64,000 nucleotides of DNA, taken from PALSA-612 sp963791225. Its GTDB lineage: Bacteria > Actinomycetota > Thermoleophilia > Gaiellales > Gaiellaceae. The stretch spans positions 1,240,001 to 1,304,000 of the forward strand of contig CAWBRV010000008.1 of NCBI GenBank assembly GCA_963791225.1, in the 5' to 3' direction. The notes beneath the pieces are model-generated. The model was not told the DNA's origin. It saw nothing but the letters and a program-made list of their open reading frames with translations, and did not search any database. A program made the translations under genes and the position numbers. Positions 52,989 through 60,747 of the stretch are shown here, piece after piece (within the stretch, counting starts at the first letter, position 1; every line of letters begins with the position of its first letter).

Positions 52989-53743
52989 CACGCTTTGCCC
53001 CGCAGACGCACGACGATGACGTGGTCGTAGGTGCGCACGTGGATCAGCGAGCCCTGCCGCGTGATCGTGTCGGGCGCAGAGGGGAGCTGGACGATGCCCG
53101 CGCCGCGACCGGTCTTCCGGTCGAGCGCGAAGAGGTAGTCGGTCTCGTTCGTGAAGCCGTAGCCGGTGATCAGGTAGTGCGGGGTGACGACGAAGTTCCG
53201 CGCGTTGGCCACAAGCGGCCCGCTGCGCCAGATCGGGCGCCTGGTCTTCAGGTCGATGGCGGTGATATAGGCGTTCTGGCCGTACGACGAACGGGCATAG
53301 GTGAGATGGGTCGTTTCTACGTAGAGGACGCCGCCCGCCTCCGCCGCCCACTGCGGCTGCTCGTATACGAACTCGCGCTCGCCGGGCCTGATTCGCGGCG
53401 GCCAGCCGTAGTTCTTGAAGTCGAAGGTGTAGAGCGCGTGCCCGACCCTGTCGTACGCGACGAGATAGCGCCCGGTCGAGCCGTCTTTGCCGTAGATGCC
53501 GAAGCTCCGGTTTGCGGTCGTGATCAGCTGCTGGCCGGGGAGCCCCCGGAACGAGTTCGCGGGCGCCATGATCGAGTCGTGCTCGAGGTTTCCCGGTGCC
53601 TCGTAGCGGGAGGACACGAGCGTGAACGCGTTCGGCGCGTATGCCGCCCAGCCTGCACGCGGGAACGCCGGTCGTGGCAGCGTCGTGACCGTGAAGCCGC
53701 CCGCGCCGAGCGCGAGCGCGCCGAGGGCGATCGCAACCTTCAT
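52988..53743 (-). CDS. Exported PQQ-like beta-propeller protein
   Basis: This 251-residue protein has an N-terminal hydrophobic signal (VAIALGALALGAGGFTVTTL) and repeats of the PQQ-like beta-propeller type (GKDGSTGRYLVAYDRVGHAL, ITAIDLKTRRPIWRSG, LFALDRKTGRGAGIVQL). It is too short for a complete eight-bladed enzyme and has no PQQ-ligand site; a binding or scaffold role is more probable. It lies between the membrane beta-propeller gene and the candidate selenoprotein, with only 10 bases separating it from the former. Confidence 0.75.
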   Translation of the reverse strand: MKVAIALGALALGAGGFTVTTLPRPAFPRAGWAAYAPNAFTLVSSRYEAPGNLEHDSIMAPANSFRGLPGQQLITTANRSFGIYGKDGSTGRYLVAYDRVGHALYTFDFKNYGWPPRIRPGEREFVYEQPQWAAEAGGVLYVETTHLTYARSSYGQNAYITAIDLKTRRPIWRSGPLVANARNFVVTPHYLITGYGFTNETDYLFALDRKTGRGAGIVQLPSAPDTITRQGSLIHVRTYDHVIVVRLRGKA

Positions 53744-53753
53744 CGGCCTGAGA

Positions 53754-54842
53754 CTACTTGCCGACCCAGCCGGCGACCACGGGGAAGCTGCCCCCGCCGA
53801 ACTGGCGCGTGATTCCCGAGAACGCGAGGATCGCGTGTGTCCCGTTCGCGCGGACGAAGATCCACTGGTCGGCTGCCGGCCAGGTGACGAGCAACCAGCG
53901 CCCGTCCGGCGCCGAGACGAGGTTGCGCGAGCCGGGGGCGCGGAAGAGCACGCCGGGCAGGCCGCGTTCGATCACGTAGCCGCTGGTTCGCAGCACGGCG
54001 ATCCTGTTCGAGTCGCCGATGAAGGTCGCGTCGGCGCTCGCGCCGTCGTCTCGCCAGACCACGCGGCCGGCCGCGTCGAACACGATCAGGTGGTGCAGCG
54101 AGACGAGGAGTAGCTCGGACCCGCTCGTCGACCACGCGATCCGCTCGACCGGTTCGTTCGTCGCGCGGCTCCGCCGCCACTGCAGGACGTCGGAGTCGGT
54201 GTTCACAACCCGCACCTCGCTTCCCGTGACGTATGCGAGCTTCGCCAGTGAGCGCGACTTCCAGGCAAAGGGGCCAGTCGCTCCCGGAACGAGCAGCCGG
54301 TCGCCTGTACCGTCTCCGGCCACGACGTGCAACCCGTCGTTCGCCACGAAGGCGATGCGGGTGTTCGCGCGCACGCCGCCCCAGCGCGGCAACTCGACGC
54401 CTGGCTTCGACAGCGTCCAGTGGACGTTGCCCTGCGGATCGAGCGCGACCACCTCGTTCGCTCGTCCGCCGACCACGAAGCGGCCGAAGGGCGACCAGGA
54501 CGCCTCGCGGTAGCTTCCGAGCAGCCGCTTCGAGCCGTCGGCGTCGACCACCCACGCGCCGCTCTTCGACTCGACCAGCAACCGCCCGGCCGAGGGCAGC
54601 GAGAACAGCTCGTGCTGCGCCTTCTTGACGCCGACCGCCTCGCGGATGGAGTTGATCACCGAGCGGCCGGGCGGGCTCGCCAGCACCCCGGCGAGGGCGG
54701 CGACGGCCACGATCGCGATCGCCGGCTTCCAGTACGAACGCCGGTGCGGGGTCGGACGGAACGAGCCGTACGCGGTCATGGCCACCCTGTGGGCGCGCTC
54801 CTCGGCTCCGTCCGGGATCGGCACGTCGAAATCGAGCTTCAC
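53754..54842 (-). CDS. Membrane-anchored beta-propeller, likely anti-sigma partner of the ECF factor
   Basis: This 362-residue protein starts at GTG 54842 inside the sigma factor stop (GTGA). It has a cytosolic N-terminus of about 38 residues, one membrane helix (WKPAIAIVAVAALAGVLASP), and an extracytoplasmic WD40/PQQ-like propeller with repeated (V/L)V-D-x-G-x-x-W patterns. Genes directly behind ECF sigma factors usually encode their anti-sigma factor; a membrane helix with a propeller sensor fits, but the cytosolic part is too short for the common zinc anti-sigma fold and has no HxxxCxxC motif. The anti-sigma role is therefore inferred from position. Confidence 0.8.
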   Translation of the reverse strand: MKLDFDVPIPDGAEERAHRVAMTAYGSFRPTPHRRSYWKPAIAIVAVAALAGVLASPPGRSVINSIREAVGVKKAQHELFSLPSAGRLLVESKSGAWVVDADGSKRLLGSYREASWSPFGRFVVGGRANEVVALDPQGNVHWTLSKPGVELPRWGGVRANTRIAFVANDGLHVVAGDGTGDRLLVPGATGPFAWKSRSLAKLAYVTGSEVRVVNTDSDVLQWRRSRATNEPVERIAWSTSGSELLLVSLHHLIVFDAAGRVVWRDDGASADATFIGDSNRIAVLRTSGYVIERGLPGVLFRAPGSRNLVSAPDGRWLLVTWPAADQWIFVRANGTHAILAFSGITRQFGGGSFPVVAGWVGK

Positions 54843-55348
54843 AGGCGCCCCTTCAGCTCGTCGAGGCCGCGGCGTAGACGCGAGTTGACCGTCCCGCGCG
54901 GGAGCTCGAGGATCCGTGCGATCTCGCCGGGTGTGTAGCCGAGCAGGTGGCGCAGGACAATCACGGCGCGATGCTCCGGCGACAGCTCCTGCATGCGGGC
55001 GACGGTGTCCGGGCCGACGTCGGGCGGCGCCTGCTCGACCGGCGACTCGTGGAGTTCGACCTCGCCCCGGAGGGCGCGTCGCCGCGACCAGTCGATCGCA
55101 CGGTTGACGACGATCCGGTGCAGCCACGGCCCGAATGGACGGCGGCGGTCGAAGCGGTCGAGGTTGCGGACGGCGGCCAGGAACGCCTCCTGGGCGATGT
55201 CCTCGGCGGCGGCGGCGTCGTGCACGACGAGGTACGCGGCGCGGTACGCGCCCGGCCAGTACGCCCGGAACAGGGCCTCGAAGTCCGAGGCCGATCCCGC
55301 CTGGGCCCCCCGAACCCAGGCCCGCTCGCTGCCCTTCGGGCCGGCCAT
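54839..55348 (-). CDS. ECF-type RNA polymerase sigma factor
   Basis: This 169-residue sigma-70 family protein contains region 2 (FEALFRAYWPGAYRAAYLVV, DIAQEAFLAAVRNLDRFD, PFGPWLHRIVVNRAIDWSRR) and region 4 (LSPEHRAVIVLRHLLGYTPG, EIARILELPRGTVNSRLRRG). Region 3 is absent, as in ECF factors. It leads a minus-strand run with the membrane propeller, the PQQ-like protein and the peroxiredoxin-like gene. A TATTGT -10-like box nine bases before ATG 55348 suggests leaderless expression. Typical function is response to an envelope or oxidative signal; the actual signal is unknown. Confidence 0.95.
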   Translation of the reverse strand: MAGPKGSERAWVRGAQAGSASDFEALFRAYWPGAYRAAYLVVHDAAAAEDIAQEAFLAAVRNLDRFDRRRPFGPWLHRIVVNRAIDWSRRRALRGEVELHESPVEQAPPDVGPDTVARMQELSPEHRAVIVLRHLLGYTPGEIARILELPRGTVNSRLRRGLDELKGRL

Positions 55349-55479
55349 CGCGCACCAACAATACGAGCGAGTCCGCCCTTCAGGTCCACGCCGAAAGTAC
55401 GCACGGGAGCGCGGTGCAGGTCCGGACCCGTTCGCGCCCGGCCGGTGTAGTAGCCAAAACGACGAGGAGGAGCGCTCAC

Positions 55480-56286
55480 ATGCATACGTGGTTTCTGAAG
55501 GTCCTCGCTCTCGCCGGTCTCGTCGCGGGCCTGGCGGCGGCCGTCGCCGCGGCGGCCGGGCCTACACCGGGATTCGCGGAGGCCGGTGTGACGGCGCCGA
55601 ACAGCGTGGTTCGCTACGTCGCGGTGCCCCGCGGGAGCACGACCTTCGTCAAGGCGGTTCGCGTCGGCGACGGCCGCATGCTCAGGCACCTGACCATGCA
55701 CGGGTTCTACGGCGTACCGCTCGTCGCCTACGACGGAACGGCGGGAGGCCTGACGCACGACGGCAAACGGCTCGTGCTCGAGACCGGGGCCGGTAAGGCC
55801 ACGACACGCTTCGCCGTGCTCGCCACGAAGACTCTTCGCGTGCAGCAGTCGTTCAGCCTGCCCGGCACCTGGGCCTACGACGCGCTCTCTGCGGACGGAA
55901 ACACGCTCTACCTGATCCAGATCCTCCCGACCACCGGCGTGCTTCGGTACCTCGTGCGCGCGTATGACCTCGGGCTGCGCCGGCTCGTCGAGGGCGCCGT
56001 CGCCGACAAGAGCGAGCAGGGCGCGATGACCGGCTATCCGCTCAGCCGGGTCTCGAGCGCGGACGGCACCTGGGCGTACACGCTCTACCAACGGCAGGCC
56101 GCGCAACCGTTCATCCACGCGCTGAACACGCGGGATCGGGTCGCGGTCTGTATCGACCTCGACTGGAAGGGCAACCCCGACAACCTCGGCTCGGTGCGGC
56201 TGACGCTGAGCCCTGACGAGAAGCAGCTCGTCATCCGAACGTACGGCAGCGGGAAGGCCGTGCTCACCGTCCCGGCTCCGCGCTGA
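55480..56286 (+). CDS. Exported beta-propeller-like protein (copy 1)
   Basis: This 268-residue protein starts at ATG 55480 behind GAGGAGGA. It has a signal peptide (FLKVLALAGLVAGLAAAVAA) followed by beta-strand repeats containing LTHDGKRLVLETG, FSLPGTWAYDALSADGNTLY and YPLSRVSSADGTWAYTLYQR. It has no catalytic motif. It is divergent from the ECF operon with 131 bases between; ECF-dependent expression is possible. The neighbour at 56347 is a paralogue. Predicted extracytoplasmic. Confidence 0.78.
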   Translation: MHTWFLKVLALAGLVAGLAAAVAAAAGPTPGFAEAGVTAPNSVVRYVAVPRGSTTFVKAVRVGDGRMLRHLTMHGFYGVPLVAYDGTAGGLTHDGKRLVLETGAGKATTRFAVLATKTLRVQQSFSLPGTWAYDALSADGNTLYLIQILPTTGVLRYLVRAYDLGLRRLVEGAVADKSEQGAMTGYPLSRVSSADGTWAYTLYQRQAAQPFIHALNTRDRVAVCIDLDWKGNPDNLGSVRLTLSPDEKQLVIRTYGSGKAVLTVPAPR

Positions 56287-56297
56287 ACCGCGGACCT

Positions 56298-56340
56298 CTC
56301 CTCGCTCGGGCTGCGTAGTCCCGGCAACCCGAGCGAGGAG
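56298..56340 (+). promoter_or_regulatory. Hairpin sequestering the ribosome site of the second beta-propeller gene
   Basis: CTCCTCGCTCGGG (56298-56310) pairs perfectly over 13 bp with CCCGAGCGAGGAG (56328-56340), loop 17 bases. The 3' arm contains the GAGGAG that, with GAGG after it, forms the ribosome site for ATG 56347. Forming the hairpin would hide that site, and it could also serve as a terminator after copy 1. Confidence 0.6.
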
Positions 56341-56346
56341 GAGGAC

Positions 56347-57177
56347 ATGAACCGCCGCCTGCTGATCGTTACCTGTTGTTGCGTCGCCCTCGGGGCCGCT
56401 CTCGCGGTCTCGCGTGCCGCCGCAGACGGGCCGCCGACGGGCGTCGCGCAGGACGGCACCGGAGTCGTCTCGCCCGACGGAAAGCTCCGCTACCTCACCG
56501 TCGTCGAGGGCCGGCGCACGCTCCTCGAGGCGGTGAGCACGCGCGGCGGCGCGCTCTGGAGCGAGACGCTCCTGCGTGGCCGGTTCGCGATCCCGGCGAT
56601 CGCCTGGACGCCCACGGGCATGACGCCGGACGGCAAGAGGCTCGTGCTCACGACGTATCCCTGGAGTACCGGAGGGTCGACCTTCCTCGTGCTCACGACG
56701 CCCGCGTTCGAGCACCGGCAACTGGTGACCCTGCCCGGGTCGTGGTCGTATGACGCGATCTCGCCGAACGCCCGCACGCTCTATCTGATCCAGTCGCTCG
56801 CCGCCGGAGACGCGACCCGGTATCGCGTCCGCGCCTATGACCTCCGGCGCCAGCGGCTGATCGAGCGCGTGATCGCTGACCGGCGCGAGACGGGCCCGAT
56901 GACCGGATCGCCGATCACGCGCGCCATGTCACCGACCGGGCGCTGGGCATACACGCTGTACGCGCGCGCCGACGGCACCGCGTTCATCCACGTGCTCGAC
57001 ACCGTCCGGCCCGCCGCCGTCTGCGTGGATTTGCCGACGCCCGGTTGGAACGATCCGTGGAACGTCCACATGTGGGTGAGCCGCGACGGAAAGGCGTTGC
57101 ATCTCCGGGACACCGCCAACGGAGGAGCCGGGGCGGCGGTCGTCGACACGCGCACCTGGAAGATGAAGACCGCCTGA
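56347..57177 (+). CDS. Exported beta-propeller-like protein (copy 2)
   Basis: This 276-residue paralogue of the previous gene has a signal peptide with three adjacent cysteines (LLIVTCCCVALGAALAVSRA), then GVVSPDGKLRYL, MTPDGKRLVLTTYP, LPGSWSYDAISPNARTLY and SPTGRWAYTLYARADGTAFI in the same order as copy 1. The repeated G-W-x-Y-T-L-Y is the family mark. The cysteine run in the signal helix might allow a lipid anchor, but no classic lipobox is clear. Its ribosome site is within a hairpin. Confidence 0.78.
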   Translation: MNRRLLIVTCCCVALGAALAVSRAAADGPPTGVAQDGTGVVSPDGKLRYLTVVEGRRTLLEAVSTRGGALWSETLLRGRFAIPAIAWTPTGMTPDGKRLVLTTYPWSTGGSTFLVLTTPAFEHRQLVTLPGSWSYDAISPNARTLYLIQSLAAGDATRYRVRAYDLRRQRLIERVIADRRETGPMTGSPITRAMSPTGRWAYTLYARADGTAFIHVLDTVRPAAVCVDLPTPGWNDPWNVHMWVSRDGKALHLRDTANGGAGAAVVDTRTWKMKTA

Positions 57178-57218
57178 CGGGAGGAGTCCCACGGGCGGAG
57201 GGCGAAGCAGTCCTCCTC

Positions 57219-57884
57219 GTGCTGGGAAGGAGCGTCAGGACTCGGCCGTTCGGCGGGGCGATCGCCGTTCGCCTGCCCGGGTGGCCGTCGGCGAGGCTGG
57301 CGACGCCCGTGCTCGCCGTCGCCGCGCTGCTCGCAGGTGCCGGCGTCGGCTCCGCGGTCTTCGCGACCCTCTGGCACCACGAGGCCTCGGGCCGGCAGGC
57401 CGCGGAGGAGCAGTTGGCCGTGTCGCAGGACGCCGCTCGGACGTTGCGCGCCGAGATCGCCGCGCTGCAGGCGCGCCTCGACACAAGCCAGAAGACGGCA
57501 GCCGCGGCCGGCAAGGCGGCGAAGCAGGGCAGCGCCCACGTGTCCGCGCTCGCCCACGACGCCCAGCCGCTCCTGTGGACGGCGAGCTCGCTCGAGAGCC
57601 AGGCCGGCTCGCTCACCGACCGCTCGAACACGCTCAGCTCGCTGATCGGCACGCTGAACAAGGATCTCGCCGCCATGGCGCACTACGTCGGCGACTCGAG
57701 CGGCGCCACGCTCGACCCGGCGTTCCTCAAGACCCAGCTCGGCTACCTGACGCCGAGCCTCGACAAGGTCGGGGCCGCCTCCGCCTCGCTTGCCGCCGAG
57801 GCCGGCACGTACTCGCAGACGGTGCAGGCGTTCGTCTACCGCCTGTCCGCCTACGCCAAGACGATCCGGCCTTCGGAGCGCTGA
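57219..57884 (+). CDS. Membrane-anchored coiled-coil protein
   Basis: This protein of about 221 residues starts at GTG 57219 with one membrane helix (TPVLAVAALLAGAGVGSAVF) and an extracytoplasmic helical region: a coiled coil (SQDAARTLRAEIAALQARLD) and Ala/Ser/Leu-rich helices. It has no recognised domain. The start is uncertain: the only upstream sequence is the intergenic region, and no ribosome site is obvious. The next small gene starts 18 bases downstream with GGAGG, so they form a pair. Confidence 0.65.
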   Translation: MLGRSVRTRPFGGAIAVRLPGWPSARLATPVLAVAALLAGAGVGSAVFATLWHHEASGRQAAEEQLAVSQDAARTLRAEIAALQARLDTSQKTAAAAGKAAKQGSAHVSALAHDAQPLLWTASSLESQAGSLTDRSNTLSSLIGTLNKDLAAMAHYVGDSSGATLDPAFLKTQLGYLTPSLDKVGAASASLAAEAGTYSQTVQAFVYRLSAYAKTIRPSER

Positions 57885-57902
57885 GCCGGGAAAGGAGGTC
57901 AC

Positions 57903-58178
57903 GTGGGGGAGTCCTTCGACGACGTGATCAGGCAGCACCAGGAGCTCAAGCGGCGGAACAGCAGGCTCGAGCCGGAGATGCCGCTCGCGGACTACGTCGG
58001 CACGGGCCCCGTCTTCGACGTCGAGGCCAGCCAGAAGGGCGCGGCGTTCGACACGGCGGAGTGGAAGGGCCCGAAGGGTGGGAGCAAGCGCGACAGGTCG
58101 AAGGCGGAGACGTTCCTCGAGTCGCTCGAAGACGTGTGGTCGAGCGGCCCCGTCTTCGACTGGGGCGACAAGCGGTAG
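57903..58178 (+). CDS. Small conserved-looking protein with GPVFD repeats
   Basis: This 91-residue soluble protein starts at GTG 57903 after AAAGGAGG. It is highly charged and has two copies of (S/T)GPVFD(V/W), near residues 34 and 82 (YVGTGPVFDVE and WSSGPVFDWGDKR). I do not recognise it. The good ribosome site, the duplicated motif and the convergent stop five bases from the next gene support a real gene. The repeated motif may bind a partner. Confidence 0.65.
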   Translation: MGESFDDVIRQHQELKRRNSRLEPEMPLADYVGTGPVFDVEASQKGAAFDTAEWKGPKGGSKRDRSKAETFLESLEDVWSSGPVFDWGDKR

Positions 58179-58183
58179 CCCGC

Positions 58184-59386
58184 CTAGCCGGCGACGGGAA
58201 CCGCGGCTGCCTCGGTAGCGTCCGCGATCGCCTGGACGACCTCCACGATGTCGCGGTTCGCGTTGAAGATCCGGAGCTGACCGTCGGCGCTCGCGCCGCG
58301 TGAGAGGATGTCGCGAACGCCCTCGAGCTCGCGCTCGCACCCGAGCTCCCGTGCGTGCGGCTCGATGTCCCGGAGCGTGCGGCGGACGAGCTGCGTGACC
58401 GGGACACGGTTTCGGCGGCCGGTGGCGAGGTCCATCACCGGCGCCTCGAGCCCGTAGCGCGCCGCGAGCCACTTGTTCTCGCTGGTCAGGATGCGATGGT
58501 AGGAGGGGATCTCCTGGCCAGCCTCGTAGCGCTCGCAGTAGAACTTCACCAACGCCTGGCAGTAGGCGGTGATCGCGACAGCGTGCTCGACGCGGGTGAC
58601 CGCGTCGCAGATCCGGATCTCGATCGTCCCGAGTCGCGGGTGGGGACGGATGTCCCACCAGATGTGCGTGTAGTCGGCGATGCAGCCCGTACGCTCGAGC
58701 TGGCCGACGACCTCGGCGTAGTCCGCGTAGTCCCGGAACCGGGGCGGGGGGCCCGAGCGGGGGAAGGCGGCGAACACGAGCTGCCGCGTGGACGCGAGCC
58801 CGGTCGGCTCGCCGCGCCAGAACGGCGAGCTCGCCGACAGGCCGAGGAACTGCGGCAGATGGACGAGGAGGCCGTTCACGACCATGATCGCCTTCTCCGG
58901 GTCGTCGATCGCCACGTGGATGTGCATCCCGAAGATCAGCTCGCGCCGCGCCACGTACTGGAGCTGGTCGACGAGCGCGCGGTAGCGGTCGCGCGCCGTG
59001 ATCCGCTGCCGCTCGAACAGGCTGAACGGGTGCGTGCCTGCCGAGCCGACGCGCATGTCCTTCTCGCGGGCGATCTGCGTCACCGCCGTGCGCAGCTTGC
59101 GAAGCTGATGGTCGACGTCGGCGATGTTCTTGCAGACCGGCGTCGAGATCTCGAGCACGGACTGCATCAGCTCGGGCCGGATGACCGCCTCGAGCTCGCT
59201 CCCCTCGACCGCCGCCAGGACCGTGTCGATGTGCTGTACGAGGTCGAACGTCGTCGCGTCCAGCAGCATGTACTCCTCCTCGACCCCGAGCGTGTACGGG
59301 TCGCTCTTGCCGAAGGAGTGCTCGTAGACGCTGCCGTGCGTGGCCAGGCCCTTGCTCGTGATGCTCGCCGGGACGACGCTGTCCAT
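58184..59386 (-). CDS. Carboxylate-amine ligase, YbdK/GCS2 type
   Basis: This 400-residue protein belongs to the glutamate-cysteine ligase family 2: TLGVEEEYMLLDATTF (ATP-grasp-like GVEEE motif), then ELMQSVLEISTPVC, GMHIHVAIDDPEKA and WWDIRPHPRLGTIEIRICDA. Members ligate a carboxylate and an amine using ATP; in actinobacteria they may contribute to glutamylcysteine or mycothiol-related chemistry, but the substrate cannot be told. ATG 59386 is followed by a 26-residue variable start. It faces the small protein convergently. Confidence 0.9.
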   Translation of the reverse strand: MDSVVPASITSKGLATHGSVYEHSFGKSDPYTLGVEEEYMLLDATTFDLVQHIDTVLAAVEGSELEAVIRPELMQSVLEISTPVCKNIADVDHQLRKLRTAVTQIAREKDMRVGSAGTHPFSLFERQRITARDRYRALVDQLQYVARRELIFGMHIHVAIDDPEKAIMVVNGLLVHLPQFLGLSASSPFWRGEPTGLASTRQLVFAAFPRSGPPPRFRDYADYAEVVGQLERTGCIADYTHIWWDIRPHPRLGTIEIRICDAVTRVEHAVAITAYCQALVKFYCERYEAGQEIPSYHRILTSENKWLAARYGLEAPVMDLATGRRNRVPVTQLVRRTLRDIEPHARELGCERELEGVRDILSRGASADGQLRIFNANRDIVEVVQAIADATEAAAVPVAG

Positions 59387-59471
59387 GCAGAGACTTTATG
59401 GCAGTTGCGGCCGCTTTCGGGCAGCGCAGGCAAGCCCAGCGGTGTCTGACACAGATCGGCGCGGGCCGACC

Positions 59472-59855
59472 CTAGTGGACGATCGCGTCGGCCTCGATCT
59501 CGACGAGCCAGCGGGGGTCGAGCAGGCCGGAGATGACGAGCATCGACGAGGCCGGGAGCGCTTCGCCGAACACCTCGCCGTGCGCGCGTCCGACCTCCGT
59601 CCAGTCGTCGGCGTTCGTGAGGTAGACGCGCGTCCGGACGACGTGCTCCGGGGCGGCGCCGAGCTCGGCCAGCGCGCCGACGATGATCTCCAGACATCGC
59701 CTGGCCTGGCCGTAGGGGTCGGCGGGCGGATCGCCTCCGTCGGGCATGACCGGCGCGGTTCCAGCGATCGAGACGACGCTGCCGACGCGGACGGCCCGCG
59801 AGTAGCCGACGGTCGCGGCCATCGGGGACACGGCGGGGACGATCCTGCGTTCCAC
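59472..59855 (-). CDS. RidA family deaminase-like protein
   Basis: This 127-residue RidA/YjgF-type protein (MERRIVPAVSPMAATVGYSR) has VGSVVSIAGTAP, QARRCLEIIVGALAELGA and the C-terminal LVEIEADAIV of the family. The arginine essential for imine hydrolysis appears in VVRTRVYLT. It would deaminate reactive enamine/imine products of PLP enzymes. GTG 59855 begins 18 bases from the divergent beta-lactamase-like start, with a shared -10 box between. Confidence 0.9.
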   Translation of the reverse strand: MERRIVPAVSPMAATVGYSRAVRVGSVVSIAGTAPVMPDGGDPPADPYGQARRCLEIIVGALAELGAAPEHVVRTRVYLTNADDWTEVGRAHGEVFGEALPASSMLVISGLLDPRWLVEIEADAIVH

Positions 59856-59860
59856 GTCCC

Positions 59861-59867
59861 TAGTATC
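59861..59867. promoter_or_regulatory. Bidirectional -10 box between ridA-like and beta-lactamase-like genes
   Basis: TAGTATC reads TAGTAT seven bases before GTG 59874 on the plus strand and GATACT about six bases before GTG 59855 on the minus strand. Both would give leaderless mRNAs from overlapping divergent promoters. No other promoter space exists between the two starts (18 bases). Confidence 0.5.
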
Positions 59868-59873
59868 AACCGC

Positions 59874-60683
59874 GTGGAGGCCCTGCGCGAGGTCGACGGC
59901 TGGGACGTGCCGAACGCGGCGGTCGTGGTGCTCCGGGCAGACGGCGAGCTCGACTCACGCGGCGACCGCGAGCATGTCTACCGCCTCGCCTCGGTGACGA
60001 AGCTGATGACCGCGCTCGCGTGCCTGGTCGCAGCCGAGGAGGGCGTGGTCGACCTGGACGACCCGGCAGGCCCTCCCGGGTCGACGGTCCGCCACCTGCT
60101 GGCGCACGCGTCCGGGCTCCCCTTTGAAGGCGCCGGGCCACCGATCGCGAGGCCCGGCACGCGGCGCATCTACTCCAACGCCGGCTTCGAGGTGCTCGCG
60201 GACGCCGTGTCCGAGCGGGCCGAGATGCCGTTCGCCGACTACCTCGACGGTGCCGTCTTCCGTCCGCTCGGGCTCGGGGCGGAGCTCCGGGGCTCGCCCG
60301 CAGCCGACGTCCACGCGTCGCTCGAAGACGTGGCCCGCTTCGCGCGCGAGTTGCTCGCGCCGATGATCGTCCACGCGGAGACGCTGGGTGAGGCGACGAG
60401 CGTCCAGTTTCCCGGGCTCGCCGGTGTCCTCCCGGGTGTCGGGCGCTACGACCCGCTCGACTGGGGCCTCGGGTTCGAGCTCAAGGACGCGAAGGCGGGC
60501 CACTGGAGCGGCAGCCGGACCTCGTCGAGAGCCTTCGGCCATTTCGGCGGCAGCGGCACCTTCCTCTGGGTCGACCCGGAGCCGGGAATCGCGTGCGTGT
60601 GCCTCACCGACCGCGAGTTCGGCCCGTGGGCGCTCGACGCGTGGCCGCGCCTCTCGGACGCCGTGCTGGCGGAGGCCGCGTGA
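59874..60683 (+). CDS. Serine beta-lactamase / class C-like hydrolase
   Basis: This 269-residue protein from GTG 59874 has the serine beta-lactamase/transpeptidase fold: Ser-x-x-Lys in ASVTKLMTALACL, Tyr-x-Asn in IYSNAGFEVLAD, and GHFGGSGTFLWVDP as the third KTG-like motif (HFGG). ARLAS at the start and the lack of a signal peptide suggest cytosol; many such proteins are esterases or D-aminopeptidases rather than drug-resistance enzymes. The start could not be upstream because of the divergent promoter. Confidence 0.85.
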   Translation: MEALREVDGWDVPNAAVVVLRADGELDSRGDREHVYRLASVTKLMTALACLVAAEEGVVDLDDPAGPPGSTVRHLLAHASGLPFEGAGPPIARPGTRRIYSNAGFEVLADAVSERAEMPFADYLDGAVFRPLGLGAELRGSPAADVHASLEDVARFARELLAPMIVHAETLGEATSVQFPGLAGVLPGVGRYDPLDWGLGFELKDAKAGHWSGSRTSSRAFGHFGGSGTFLWVDPEPGIACVCLTDREFGPWALDAWPRLSDAVLAEAA

Positions 60684-60694
60684 GCCGCCGCAAT

Positions 60695-60723
60695 TCTTAG
60701 GCACGCCTCAGCTCGCTCTTAGG
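60695..60723 (+). promoter_or_regulatory. Triple 7-N4-7 direct repeat upstream of the ABC exporter
   Basis: TCTTAGG (60695), CCTCAGC (60706) and TCTTAGG (60717) stand exactly 11 bases apart, the spacing of OmpR/PhoP-family binding sites. They resemble the half-sites TCTCAGG and TCACAGC in front of the response regulator at 48868. They end 24 bases before the permease start, so binding would affect the promoter directly. Confidence 0.5.
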
Positions 60724-60747
60724 CGTTGCTGGTTCTCTGACTGCCGG

